Assembly: GCA_013176395.1 (NCBI GenBank)
Contig: JABMLP010000023.1
Coordinates: forward strand, 558,001 to 622,000
Source of the DNA: Venturia oleaginea
Taxonomy: Eukaryota > Ascomycota > Dothideomycetes > Venturiales > Venturiaceae
Reading direction: 5' to 3'
DNA: 64,000 bases
The notes beneath the pieces were generated by a model that was not told the DNA's origin, did not search any database, and saw only the letters and a list, made by a program, of their open reading frames with translations. Made by a program: the position numbers and the translations under genes. Shown here piece by piece: positions 30,259 through 41,800 of the stretch. The first letter of the stretch is position 1; each line of letters starts with the position of its first letter.

Positions 30259-32166
30259 ATGTGTTTCACCACTCAGTGGGCCACCCCAGTCACAGTGGGC
30301 CACCCTCACTACTAAATTTTATGTTATCGTCCAATAAATCTACCACCACTATGATCATTATCAAAATAACTCTAATAATACATTCTCTAGGTAGTTGGAC
30401 ATCGATTGATCTTATGACCTTGAATACCGCAGCCACTGCACGTTGGTAATGCTCGCTGTTGTACGACGACTTCCTGATCTTGAACACTCTCTCCAAAGTT
30501 ATTTTTGCCTCCCTGAACTAAGAACTGACCCTGTTGAGCCTGTAAAACGCCTCCATGTGCAATATGTTGTCTACGATATTGTTGCTTCTGTTTTCGTCGT
30601 TGGTTCTCTACACGAAGCTTCTTATTCTCTTCTGCAAGTATCACTGCAGAATTCATTGCGACTTGGCATCCTTTGATAAGTTGACTGATTGCTTGACTGC
30701 TTGGGCTCTGAGATTGGCGATGAAGAAGGTCTCGGACGAGCTGAGCCTGCTGTTGAAGCTGAGCTATTGTACGAGAAGTTTCTGACGTCCACTGTGGTGC
30801 TACTCTATGGGGTGTTCCTGGTGGTGATGGCATTTTGGTGACTGTAAGCGACGAAAGAACACGCTGCGGGTTGTTAGCAGCTCGTCCTGGAACGAGTGGG
30901 AGCGGTAAAGGTAAATCTCTGGCGATTCAGTTCTTTGAGATCGCGAGAATGGAACAAGTCCTGTCGCTTGAAAACCGCTCTTGATATTCTGCTCAGAGAA
31001 GACAGTTGGTCGGGTGCTTGTATAGATCGATAGAAAGTCCTCTTCGTCGATATGGTGGGTTCCTTGACGAACAAGCTCTTGAACTGCTTGACCGTACGAG
31101 CGTTTCAGAGGCGAAAAACAACTTACATCAAGCGGCTGAAGAAGATGGGATGTGTGTGGCGGCATACAGAGTGTAATAATGTTGTTTGTACAACAATATC
31201 CGTCAAACTCTGGTGTTGCGTGACTGTTGTGGCCATCGAGGATAAGGAGACGGTGAGTACCCTTTGTACGAGCTTCTGTATGAGTATTGAAGTGCTTGAT
31301 CCACTCAAATCCAAGCTCATTAGTTGTCCAGCCATTATCGTTTACAGCAATAACCCAACAGCCGGTAACTGATGATACCAGTTTGATTCATGCACTTTTC
31401 CAGGAAGGATAATGAATGGCGGTATCGCCCAGCCTGACGCGTTGATTCCCTCGATCGCTGTTGTCCATTCACGATTCCCTGGCTGTACAACAGTTGCTCG
31501 TCCAACTGTATCTGCACTTGTAACCACCTTTGCAGTCGCAATAACCCCCATCATGAAGCCAGTCTCATCAAAATTGTATGTATCCTCCGTAAGGATACCG
31601 AACAATAGACGCATCTCTTCAACGCGCTGAAACCACGCGTTAATTATCACTGGATCTTCGTATTTTGCACGCTGTGAATGGAATTTGCGATTCCACTTTG
31701 TACGAAGCTCAGTTTGAGTGGAGATAAAGCGGGATACCCAGTTCTTCCCGACTGGTTGTGGTGGAGGTTCTGTACCACGTTTTTCGAGTAAAACATTTGC
31801 CATTTGTTGTACGTCAATAATCTGAGGGGGAAATCCGCGTCGATCAAGGTCCAGGATCCACTGGACTAGAGCCTGCTCTTCATGTAGTTGTAACTTTCGT
31901 TTTTTGTGCTTGGATTCGCTCTGTGGTTTGATGCCTTTGAGACGACGCTGAAGTGTAGCTCGAGAAATATCGTACAACGCTGAGATTTGACGCTGACTTG
32001 AATTTTGATTCTTTCCAAAGCTTTGCTTCGCAACAAGTAATCTAGCCTCTTTGTGGGCTGATTCAGGCGTTGGTGTTGACATTATCGCAATTATTGTACG
32101 AAGAGAATGGACTTTTTGATGGGGTGGCCCACTGACTGGGGTGGCCCACTGAGTGATGAAACACGT
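30259..32166 (-). mobile_element. Second pogo/Fot-type transposon, decayed copy
   Basis: A 1.9-kb element with TIRs starting ATGTGTTTCACCACTCAGTG (30259) and, on the other strand from 32166, ACGTGTTTCATCACTCAGTG, flanked by TA at 30257-30258 and 32167-32168. Both ends hold a doubled CAGTGGGCCACCC motif. The transposase gene is on the minus strand and frameshifted. The TIRs differ in sequence from the element at 26445, so it is a different family of the same superfamily. Confidence 0.88.
30387..32082 (-). pseudogene. Frameshifted pogo-type transposase
   Basis: Starts at the ATG at 32082 (MSTPTPESAHKEARLLVAKQ). A psq-type HTH (SQRQISALYDISRATLQRRL) and a CENP-B-type part (EEQALVQWILDLDRRGFPP, GKNWVSRFI) are readable, then the first catalytic block YNFDETGFMMG. 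At about 31350-31370 one base is missing: the frame ends in PAVGLLL while the next frame continues VNDNGWTTNELGFEWIKHF. The remaining DDE blocks are LLILDGHNSH and HLLQPLDVSCFSPLKRSYG. A second shift near 30840-30930 separates this from NPQRVLSSLTVTKMPSPPGTP and the C-terminal zinc knuckle CSGCGIQGHKINRC. Two shifts make it non-functional unless they are sequence errors. The copy could still be mobilised in trans because its TIRs are intact. Confidence 0.85.
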
Positions 32167-32168
32167 TA

Positions 32169-32712
32169 TCCGGTTTTTCGATTATTATTGAAACGAGGTT
32201 TTGACTTGAAACCCTGACACGTCAGGATGGCTGTTCACGCCAATCGCTGGAGGTTTGTGGAATTCGGACAACATCAAAAAGCGCTGAGAATGGTAGATCT
32301 GGGGGCTGTAGAGCCAGGTTGAAAGATCCGTGTTAGCGGTCAGATTGCCGTAAAATTTGAAGAGTTATGGTACGGAGGTGGCTGCTCTTGGAGTTCTTAG
32401 CAACTATGGCTGTTTATATAAATTCTCTTGCTCGTGATGCTGTAAGAATGCCTTTCATGTTCCGGTGCAGTCTCACCGATCCAGTTGATGGGCCTCTTCG
32501 ATTCCGCCATGGATTCTGCGGAGGGCACCAACATTCATGTCCATTAGAAGATTCATAATTCGCACCTGAATTAGCTATCAGAACATTCAAACAAAAAAAG
32601 TCTTTGAATTGTGCCATCATACCGCCTAGTGCTTTATGATACCGTCCATTTCCGAACACCATAGACTGCCAATCGTCTATTCCGTAATCATAGCACACCT
32701 CAAGCGAACCGT
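32169..32712. other. Intergenic between transposon and FKBP gene
   Basis: About 540 bp forming the 3' flank of the FKBP gene; nothing coding is supported. Confidence 0.45.
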
Positions 32713-33227
32713 TCACAGCTCGTCCTTGACACCGACAATGTCCACCAGCTCGGTCTCGAAGATCAACACGCTGTTGGCAGGAATTGGTCCCATGGCTCTT
32801 GCACCGTAAGCCCAATCGGCCTGGATCGTCAACTTGCGTTTCTCGCCAGGGCACATGTCAAGAAGACCCTCGTCCCATCCTTTAATAACTTGTCCCTTGC
32901 CAACTGTGAATGTGAGGGGTTGGCCGCGGTTGTAGGAGGCGTCGAATTCGGTTCCTTTTAGGATGTATTAGCGGTTGGGTGTAGAGACTGGGGAGTAGTG
33001 ACATACCATCTGATTCGAGAGTTCCCCTGTAATGGACATCGATCTTGTCGCCGCGCTGGGTCTTGCGGGTGCACTGTGAAGTTTATGTTAGCTTGTATCT
33101 GATGAAGCTCATGCAGAGGCCCACTAACAGTGGCGGGCGTGGTGACTTCGATGTTCAAGGGCTTGTCGAGGGCGAGAGCAAGAGGGGCGAACAGCAGCCA
33201 TGCTGCGGCGAAGATTGAGAATTGCAT
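32713..33227 (-). CDS. FKBP-type peptidyl-prolyl isomerase of the ER (FKBP2-like)
   Basis: Three exons: 33227-33129, 33073-33007 and 32954-32713; introns are 55 and 52 bp and the protein has 135 aa. It has a signal peptide ([19 protein letters not shown]), then the FKBP core: [68 protein letters not shown] and [15 protein letters not shown]. The drug- and proline-pocket residues Y, F, D, V, I, W and Y are all in place. The C-terminus is exactly KDEL, an ER retrieval signal. Role: cis-trans isomerisation of prolyl bonds in ER client proteins, sensitive to FK506 in the family. Length and layout match fungal FKBP2/FPR2. It lies between a decayed transposon and an AT-rich block but seems intact. 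Confidence 0.93.
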
Positions 33228-34934
33228 GGTGTGTATGTTTTGAGGGATGTATGTTGCTGTATTGCGTAGTAGCACATCTGGCCTCCAGATAATCTTGGCA
33301 AGGCACTAGCAAGGCTGAGATTGAGGGGTGCATCAAGGTCACATGTTTGGCTTGATTCAACTCAACATATCGCATCGACTTCGAATAACTGTAGTAAATC
33401 CCCTGAATCAGATCTAGCAGTTTCAAATACAGGTTACGTCCGGATTCCGTCATCTCTACTTCAGCATATGAAGGATATTAACAGTAGTAGACCCAAAAAT
33501 CCATCCAATTGTCTCCATATTGATGTACGTAACATAGCTACTATAGGTAGCTAAAGATCAAGTCCCAAATACAAGCTCCTTTATACAAACAACCATTCGA
33601 ATAGTAAATAAATGGAATCTAAACAAAGTCCAAGAACTCCTCTATAAGAACTTAAAGAATATCAAAGTCTCGAATATTCCACCCCGTTAAAAGAGAGAAG
33701 CGGAGTAAACCAAGGCCATTTAGATATCTTCGAGGCTATATATTTCTATAAAGAGTGTATCCTATTCACTTATCCTTTTAACCTCAGCCTCCCACCTTAG
33801 CCTCGCTAAACCTTAATAAATCCACTAAAATTCCAACCCCAAAACTACGAGACTTAACAACGTAGTCTCTTAGACGTTCTAAAAGAGTATTCCTCCTCCT
33901 CCTCCTCCTTGTCGTTTATAAGTAATACAATACTCTATACACCTCAACTCCCCCCTCTCACAACAAATACCAAACGTCGCGCCGTAATTTTACTCATCGA
34001 GTTTCGGTTAGTCTCGCTAAGCCTTTGAAGTTGAGATAGTATAGGATAGGTATATAGACTTAAAACACCCCATATAGAGTCCTAGTCTCTTAAAAGTATT
34101 GTGGTAGGTAGTAAATATACGTCCAGGCGATTACAAGGGAGGAGAGGGAGAGAAGTATAGCTATAACGATTAGGATGAGGATGAGAATAAGGATATATTA
34201 ATATTCCATATCCCGGACTATCATAACAGTACCAGACAGTTAGAGGTTATAAGTTTCCTTACAAGTGGAAGGGGAGTAATACCGTGATTATGAATAGCAG
34301 TTACAAACGGTCCCTCCTCAACTTATCATCTGGTATCTAGGGTCGGAGGTCACAGAAAGAAGCACTCTTCACCATGGCTGTTGTCAGACATAGACTCGTT
34401 AGGTCCTCGGATGCGTAAATGCTTACCAGCACGCTATATCCAATCTCAATTCGACATCAATAAACTTTGGTTAGAAATCTCTTCCCTAAACTCACCAGGA
34501 ATTTCCATCCATCTCCATCTAGGATTGAAGGAGCACATACATGTTCCGCAACACATTATCAAGTAGCAACACACATGCTCAAAGGGTATGTTATACGAGT
34601 GGTATTAGGTCTCAATGAACTTGGTATTCTTGCTGGTAATACTGTTCGACTCAAATCCACGCGCAGAAATCCGCAGTAGATCCAGTACTGGCAAATATGC
34701 AATCGCACAGGCACTGTAAATCCTGCCTAGAAAATATATCAGGTGTATCTCAAAGAAGAACCGAGCCCTTTGCAACGTGGAAACCCGTCGCTACAACAAA
34801 TGCAAAACCCATAACTCCTGCCATATTCAAGTATTCCAGAAGTCATCCATCCTGACTATCCTTGGCCCCCATTCTGCATGGTCCCTTATTTTTGGTCATA
34901 TTTCATGCTTGCGCTCTCTTTCTTCGCCTGTAGC
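33228..34934. other. Gene-free, partly AT-rich block with RIP-like texture
   Basis: The first 250 bp are the FKBP upstream region. From about 33480 to 34340 the sequence is rich in TA steps and short stop-dense frames on both strands (e.g. CTCTATAAGAACTTAAAG), with a CTC microsatellite at 33892-33912. It resembles repeat DNA after repeat-induced point mutation. I cannot identify the ancestral element. From 34380 the base composition returns to normal. Confidence 0.45.
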
Positions 34935-36101
34935 TCAATCGCTGAGATCGGGATTCGCGACGAACAGTCTGACACCTCTGCCTATCGTCATCGTTCGTTC
35001 GTCCACACTGCCTCTCCTTATCAAGTCTTCCGCAGTCTCCTTGAATTCTTTTTGCTCCTTTGCACGTTTTGGCAAAGCGGCAGGGCCACCAAAGGAATTT
35101 TCTCTCTCACTGTTTGAGCTATCACTGTCGGTTACCTTGCCGCTGCCTTTGGCCGCTTCGAAGTAATCGTTGCCAGGTCTAGCAGAGGCATATGGTGTCT
35201 TCTCTTCGGCAAGATCGTGGAGGTGGACTTCGCTGGGACTCCGAGAGTGGCCGCTTGTAGGAGTGGAGCTTGCTGTGCTAAAGCGAGGTTGGTAACCAGA
35301 TCCCGCAACTCTTCTTTGACTACCGAGACTACTCCTTCCAGATCCGGTTCTGCGGTGGTGTTGGTTCTGATTTGGTCGTGCGCCCGCATATCCCCAAGCT
35401 GGATCCTGCTCCCACTCATTCAGTTCCTCTTCCTGCCTGCTGTTCCGACTCTTTTCGTCCGTCTCGTCTTCGATTTCCGTAGCTGACAAGCGCATGGGTA
35501 CACCTGCGCCAGCCATGTTACCACCAGTGTATTGGACTGGCTTTCCACCATGATGCCGAATTTTCCGAGCTACGCCGCCAGTAAAGCTGCCGCCCATGTT
35601 GCTGTTTGAATTGCTACCCGTGGGTGGTGTTGAGCGGCCGACGTTGCTGCCCCCGGCTGCGACTTCACGTTCGGCTCGCTCTTTCGCCATGCGCTGCTGA
35701 ACCCGGATCCTTGGATCTTCGGCCTGAGAGCGGTCACACCATACGGTGGCTTTCTGCTTGCGGAGGAGGGCGACATACGAGGTCGGAGGTGGACCGGTGG
35801 ATCTGCTGGAAGAGGACCGCCGTATCGAGTTGTGTGCGGAGGGTGTGGTTGAAGAAGTGGAGGAAGTGGCATTTGAGAGTGTGCGGCGGGTGGAGGGATT
35901 CGGAATGAAGGCATTGTTCATTGTGGTGTAGGATGGTTGTGCTTGTAAGGGATAGGTATGCGAGGTATCGTGGTACTGCTGTTGAGGGGCCGCCGAACTA
36001 CTGTTAGGCTGATTTGTGCGTTGTGATTGCTGAGGGAGAGGCTTCCGATGCGGAACTCGCGTGGCAGGAGCGTACTGCTGGGCCACTATGGGAGTCGACA
36101 T
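34935..36101 (-). CDS. Conserved fungal disordered protein of unknown function
   Basis: One exon, 388 aa, start ATG 36101. It is Ser/Pro/Gln/Asn-rich throughout. The better-conserved pieces are a central LLRKQKATVWCDRSQAEDPRIRV followed by a basic helix (QQRMAKERAEREVA), and a C-terminal AEDLIRRGSVDERTMTIG ending RLFVANPDLSD. I recognise the end motif as conserved among filamentous ascomycetes but know no assigned function. No membrane helix or signal peptide. Many potential phosphorylation sites (e.g. SRSPS, RRTGSGRSS) fit a cytosolic, regulated protein. It is transcribed away from the large 36.1-38.9 kb spacer. Confidence 0.75.
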   Translation of the reverse strand: MSTPIVAQQYAPATRVPHRKPLPQQSQRTNQPNSSSAAPQQQYHDTSHTYPLQAQPSYTTMNNAFIPNPSTRRTLSNATSSTSSTTPSAHNSIRRSSSSRSTGPPPTSYVALLRKQKATVWCDRSQAEDPRIRVQQRMAKERAEREVAAGGSNVGRSTPPTGSNSNSNMGGSFTGGVARKIRHHGGKPVQYTGGNMAGAGVPMRLSATEIEDETDEKSRNSRQEEELNEWEQDPAWGYAGARPNQNQHHRRTGSGRSSLGSQRRVAGSGYQPRFSTASSTPTSGHSRSPSEVHLHDLAEEKTPYASARPGNDYFEAAKGSGKVTDSDSSNSERENSFGGPAALPKRAKEQKEFKETAEDLIRRGSVDERTMTIGRGVRLFVANPDLSD

Positions 36102-38869
36102 GATGGGTGTGAATGTCGAAGGTTTTAAATGCGCGAGCGAGTGGTTTCGAGGATCCGACTCTTCAAGTCAAGCTGGCTGGCCAAGAGCTGGGATCTCGCT
36201 TGATTCAGCTGGACAAGGTAGTTTCTAGCTGTCTGCGAGTCGCGGCTGCGGAGGGGTGTCGTGTATATAATGGCGCAGAACAAAGACGGACAATTGTTCA
36301 TGAAAACAGCGTGGTGTTGAAGCAAGTGGGAAGACGGAATCACAGCAGTTGGCGTATATGTTATCTACCCTAAAGGTGGGGGGGTTTCTTTGTTGAGCAT
36401 AGAATACGGTCGTACTGTGGATTTCCTTAGCGATATGATCAGACCACGGAAGATCACAGAAATAGACGTATAGGTTACATCCGCTATTGTTTTCCATCCC
36501 AAAGCATCGGCTGAAAAGTCTACTGCCCAATTCGTCATGATGGAATAGCAAAGAACCAATTGATTGGCTCGGTGGTCAGGGGTGTGGATGGTGAAATGCT
36601 TACCCTGCACTGCCCGGTGGATATGGATCGAGTAATCAGCCCTGGTGCGAAGTGTGTACTATGTAGTGTACTATGTGGTATGTACCGTTGAGGCGAGGAA
36701 TTGAAGTTGCGGGTGGGAGAGACGTCGGACGCAAGAGACATACTCTGTTCTACTCGCAAGGCAAGCCTCGTCTTATCTGATTGCTTTTCCAAACCTGCTC
36801 CAAGCTCGGCATCAATTTCGATTTCTTGGACAGCCGGAGTGCAAATCGGGACACGGACTAGAGGAGGCCAACCCCAGTAACTCGACCGACACCAGACGGC
36901 ATACAATCCGCCGAACGAACATGATGATGACACTGGGCCGCTCAACCAACCAACCAACTTTTCGACGTGAGATACGTGCTCCGAGCTCTGCCATTGGCTT
37001 TTCGCTGTCGAAAGTGATTCTGATCAACGTCTCCTTTCGAGATGCTTCCTGATGCTTCTTCAGACAAGCATCTTCAATCACGCATGAGCATCCCAATCAC
37101 GCATGAGCATCCCAATCACGCATGAGCATCCCAATCACGCATGAGCATCCCAATCACGCATGAGCAGCTCAATCACGCATGCATTTCTCCCTTGTTCGAG
37201 TAGCCTCGAGGATCGTGACATGTTTGATTGCTTGATGAGAGGCTCAACATTCCAGCCTTGCAACCATGGATCTGTCTCGACTGAAACCTTCATACGATGG
37301 AGCTAGGCTAGCCTGTGGGCATTCACGATACCATAGGCGGGGCCAGTTTATTATTAGAAGATCACTGGAACTGTACCCACACTACCACACAACTTTCTTT
37401 GCTTCTCGTCTGGGTATCATCAGATGGTCAATACTCAATACCACTTACTCAATACCACTGGTGCCATCCTTCGTGTTCCCGCTTGCTTCCGACTCATGCC
37501 CGTAACAGTTTGATCTGTCCTTCACATATCGACCCTGCGAAGCAACCCTACCAACACTATGCCATTCCAGCTTGAGGTCGTGTTCATCGACTCACCGCAT
37601 TCTTTTGCCTTCCGTCTTCTTCAGCTCACACAGTCTGCTTTGCTTGTGCACCATGGCCTAAACAGCCTGCCGATTGGCTGCAAAATGACCAAAGCTTCCT
37701 CTTCGTATTCTCAGTCGCAACAGAGATCGGAGATGGGGATTCGCTTTTCGCTCATACCATACCGAGCCCGCCCATCACTAACGAGTAGTAATTATGAACA
37801 CTTCACCTGCAGAATCTGATTCATCTGAACAACGGCAAACCAAAACAGTACCTTTGGCATCGGCAAGAATAGCAACACGACTATTTTTCCACTTCACAGC
37901 TTCTCGAAGATGGCGAGTTTCTTATTAAGGACCGTCGGAAAGGTTCATGGCCTGGCGAGCAAATGGCCCACCCTCATTTAGGCCCAATATCTTGCGAATA
38001 CCGGTCATCCCGCCATTTTCATTTGGCAGAAGAAGAAGAAGAAGACCAAAAAGACCAACATCAGCTGAACATCGTGCAGCCCAAACTTGCCGCGTCTGAA
38101 GCAAGGGGTGAAGTCACACGTGAGGATGTGAGAGGCACCATCTACCCGTACTTGAGATTTTGATGGTGAGAAATGACCATCTCTTATTGGGACTTGAGAG
38201 GCTTTGGATACCATCCCCACTGTCGGCAAAGCTCCCGCCCCGATATCGATAAAAAAACACCACCTTGTTGACACCAGGAACATGTATACCTGCCAAGGGA
38301 TGATGGCCCCCTTCTAATTGTTTCGCTCCAATTTCTCTCCGGAGTACAAAATACGAGGTTCTGAAGGAAGCTGAAATCCGAAATTGTTGGTATTGATCCC
38401 GCGTGTGCTTGAACACATCTGCGGAAAGAATCAGCTGAACCATTCAATTTGAATTCCAAATCTACGATGCTGAGATCAGGCCGGTGAATTCCAGAGACTC
38501 AGTCTCACATTCCACATACACCTTGCTTGTCTAGCAATAGTGCGCAGCTGATGCCTTCAACACCTGGCAGCAGAGTCCCCATTCTCAGCCAAAATTTCTG
38601 GTTGAATTTGCATGCCATAGGATTTCTCGAGAAGAGCTCGAGCCGCAGTATAGGCTGCTTGGTGCTCAAGATTGGGTTTGCTTTCATGTTGTTTTGATGA
38701 CACCAATCGCTGTTTTCAATCGAGTTTCGCCCTTAAAATCATGCCCTTTCCCCTTGTTCTATTAGCTATCTTCGCGATTCTTTGATCCGTCGACGTGCTG
38801 AGCACAATCCAACAGAATATCATTTGCTCTATGTCGTAGATCGACAATAAACACCTTATTTTTGTAGCC
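36102..38869. other. Large intergenic region with a 19-bp tandem array
   Basis: 2.8 kb between two divergent genes. It contains the repeat at 37074-37181 and several short frames without motifs (for example 37559-37819 and 37963-38163, both plus). Possible long promoters or a small unannotated transcript cannot be excluded from sequence alone. Confidence 0.5.
37074..37181 (+). repeat. 19-bp tandem repeat, about five copies
   Basis: Unit CGCATGAGCATCCCAATCA repeats four times perfectly from 37081 to 37156; a fifth copy at 37157-37175 differs at two or three positions and a sixth begins CGCATG. Each unit contains GCATGAGCAT. Confidence 0.92.
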
Positions 38870-41800
38870 ATGGTGGTCTCGGACATCTCTACCACTACTT
38901 CGACGTTAATCACGGTGGTTACGATCTCCCTCTCGACCCCAACGGAAACTTCAGCGGAGACTATTCCCAAGAGTAGTAGCAACAGCAACGTTCTTCTAGT
39001 AGGACTCGCCAGCGCTGGAGGCTTTGCTCTCCTTCTAACTGTCATTGGACTGCTCTTTTCTCTTAAACATACGCGCACTAAGCACCATCGTCGCATCGAA
39101 GATATGGAACTTCGGCTCAATGGCCTCGAAAATCAATCCAGACCACCATCAACACGGCGAAGGAAGAGATTTTCGACAGCCACTGGCACAAGTTTGGGCA
39201 GCAGCTGGGGCGCTTGGAGATCGAAGGATGTTAAAAACTTTCAAAAACTTCGAACCGCAAACCAACCTACGGGAGGTGAACACAGAAAGAGCTTCGGCCA
39301 CAGTTGGTGCTCTTTTTCAACTGCTTTAAGAAATCAGGATCATCGCCAGAACGTCACCCCAATCCAGAATATACCTTCGTCCCGAGCTTCCAGCCAACCA
39401 CAGCTGATTGATGCGCCCGATATGAAGCCTCTCATGACTCCACGTCTGTCAGCAATTGTTGAGTGCCCATGCCCATCCCCAGCGCCTGCTAGTTTCCGCT
39501 CACTCACCATGAAGACACTGCAACATCTTTCTGATGGTTTATGCGATGACAGGGAGAATGAGGTCACCTCGGAAAGAGTCAAAAGTCCAACTCGGAAACA
39601 CGACAGGTCATCAGTGGGCAAGGAAGTGGCCGTAAGCAAGCCGACTGGATTGAACAAGGTATGCAACAGTCTCTATCCCAACCATTGAGGCTGGCAGGTA
39701 GACAGACAGGATCTCTTGAGCCCGTGTTTTATTGGAAAGGCATTTCAGTGTGCAAAGCACATAACGCTCTAGACCTACTGTACTAATCGCATTCTTAGAA
39801 TACCGCTGGAATACCACCAGCGCTGCCGCCACCACCCCCTTTGATAACGAGAAAAACTCACCAGCGCAAACCCGCCTTGGCCGGCTCCATTTCAGTATTT
39901 CCTCCGGGCACTTCGAAGGGTGCAGATACGTTGCGTTCGTCATCGTCTCGGTATCGTCCGTTCAGTGTCATCAATGAGGATCCATCAGTCGTGCCACGAT
40001 GGCCTGCTCCGCCACCACCGCCAGCGAGAAAGCCAATTGCCAATCGACCTTCGCGAGGCTATAGCCACATCAGAAACCAATCAGCCTTTTCTGACGATAG
40101 TCGGAGTGGCATAGAGAACTCGGTCGCGAGTCGCATATCCGCTCAATCCAACCATGCACGGTCAAGCTCAACGCAAAGCAACACCATCTGGCCATGGGAT
40201 ATTCACAGCCCCAAGGTTGACTACGGCTCCGCTTCAAATCCATTCCCGAGGTTCAAGCAACACCTATGTCCAAAAGCAGTGGCTGAAGAGTTCAAAAATA
40301 GACTGCAGAATTTGACAACTCCTGAACTCGACGTTTCTATTGCGGCTAGAATCGAATCAACAGATCCACGCGCAGCCGATATTGCTGATTCTTATCGTAC
40401 TTTGGTAGAAAAAGAGGAAAAATCGGAGCCGGTGGTAAAGGATGATAATGCAAGTCGCAGATTAGAGAAAATGGATTCGAGCTATAAATTATCTAGCGGG
40501 AGTGGACGTAATCAATCTGACAATGTGCCTATGTCGACGGATTGTCATGCGATTCTCGCTTCCATGTCGCCAGTCTCGTCATGCGCCTTTTCGACCCGAA
40601 GCAGTGGAAGCAATCCACTCCAGTATGGGGAATCCTCGACCAGTTCCAATTCACTCCTCACAACCTCAACATCTTACCTCAAGCGTCCAATTCCATGTCC
40701 GAGAGCAGGAACAAATCCCGTGCTCAACGTTGCAGCCTATGCTTCCATTGGTACTAGAAGAGAAGCCAGCAAACCCAGGGGAAAGAAGTCAAGAGCTCCG
40801 AACCGAAGCTCGCCCGATCTCAACATCGTGATACCAACACCAAGTCTGCATTATCACCCCTCTACTTTTGGAACTCCCAAGACACCGTCGTTACCCGAAT
40901 GTCAATACGCGCGAAAAGCCGAGCTTATAATGGAACAGGATGAACCAATGAGGAGTGCAAAACCGGTCTTCAAACACCTCGATCGGAACAATTCATCAGA
41001 CAGTGACGCGAGAATCGGCCCATCACCCTCTTTTGAGCCGGTGTCACTTTCGAATACATCTACAAAGGCAACGTCTGTTGACAATCGCAAATCCTGCGAC
41101 AAAGATGAGGAAACTTACAACAATATCTTAAATGACTCGCCTGTAAATCGCCCATCGTCTTTTCGTACAAGTGAGAGGTTCTGTATAGCAAAGGACAGGT
41201 CGCTCACTGGCATCTCCCTCTTTCGCCGAAGTAAAAGTGACTCACACTGCGAGACGAAGGTTAGTCTCATGAGTTCAGGAGATGATTTTCCTTCATACGC
41301 CGACTACTCTCGCAACGGTATTCAACCAGTCAAAAGTATCAGGGCAGACGCCAACTGCGCAAATCCGAGAATAAGAGAAATGAGGAAAACCCGGAGATCA
41401 GGATCGCGCAGCCCCCTCTCTCCTTATTCGATCTCTGAAGACAAAGCAGTTGACACAGGTTCGCCGAAACCGTATCATCCTTTCTCTCTAACATGTGCGA
41501 GTCCTACTCATCGCTCCTCACATACTCTACGAAGCCACGCATCTCTCAAATGTTTCGGCTCAGCTGTACTGCCATCTCCCTGTTTGTCAGAAACAACACC
41601 CTCCGAAGCCGACGCTCGAGAGACAAACAGAGTCCTGCTCCAGAGTTTCCCGGTGCCTACACTCCCGCCATCCTCTGTATCCTCGAGTCAAAATCGATTC
41701 GCCTCACCCAGCTCCCCAATTACGTCTGTATATTCATCGGAGAGAGACTTCGTCCCCGTCCCCGCCACAACATCCGGTCGTCAGGGCTATGGACCAGGCC

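Noticed and set aside
37959..38163. Plus frame with poly-Glu (EEEEDQKDQ)
   Set aside because: Short GAAGAA microsatellite-driven frame without further support.
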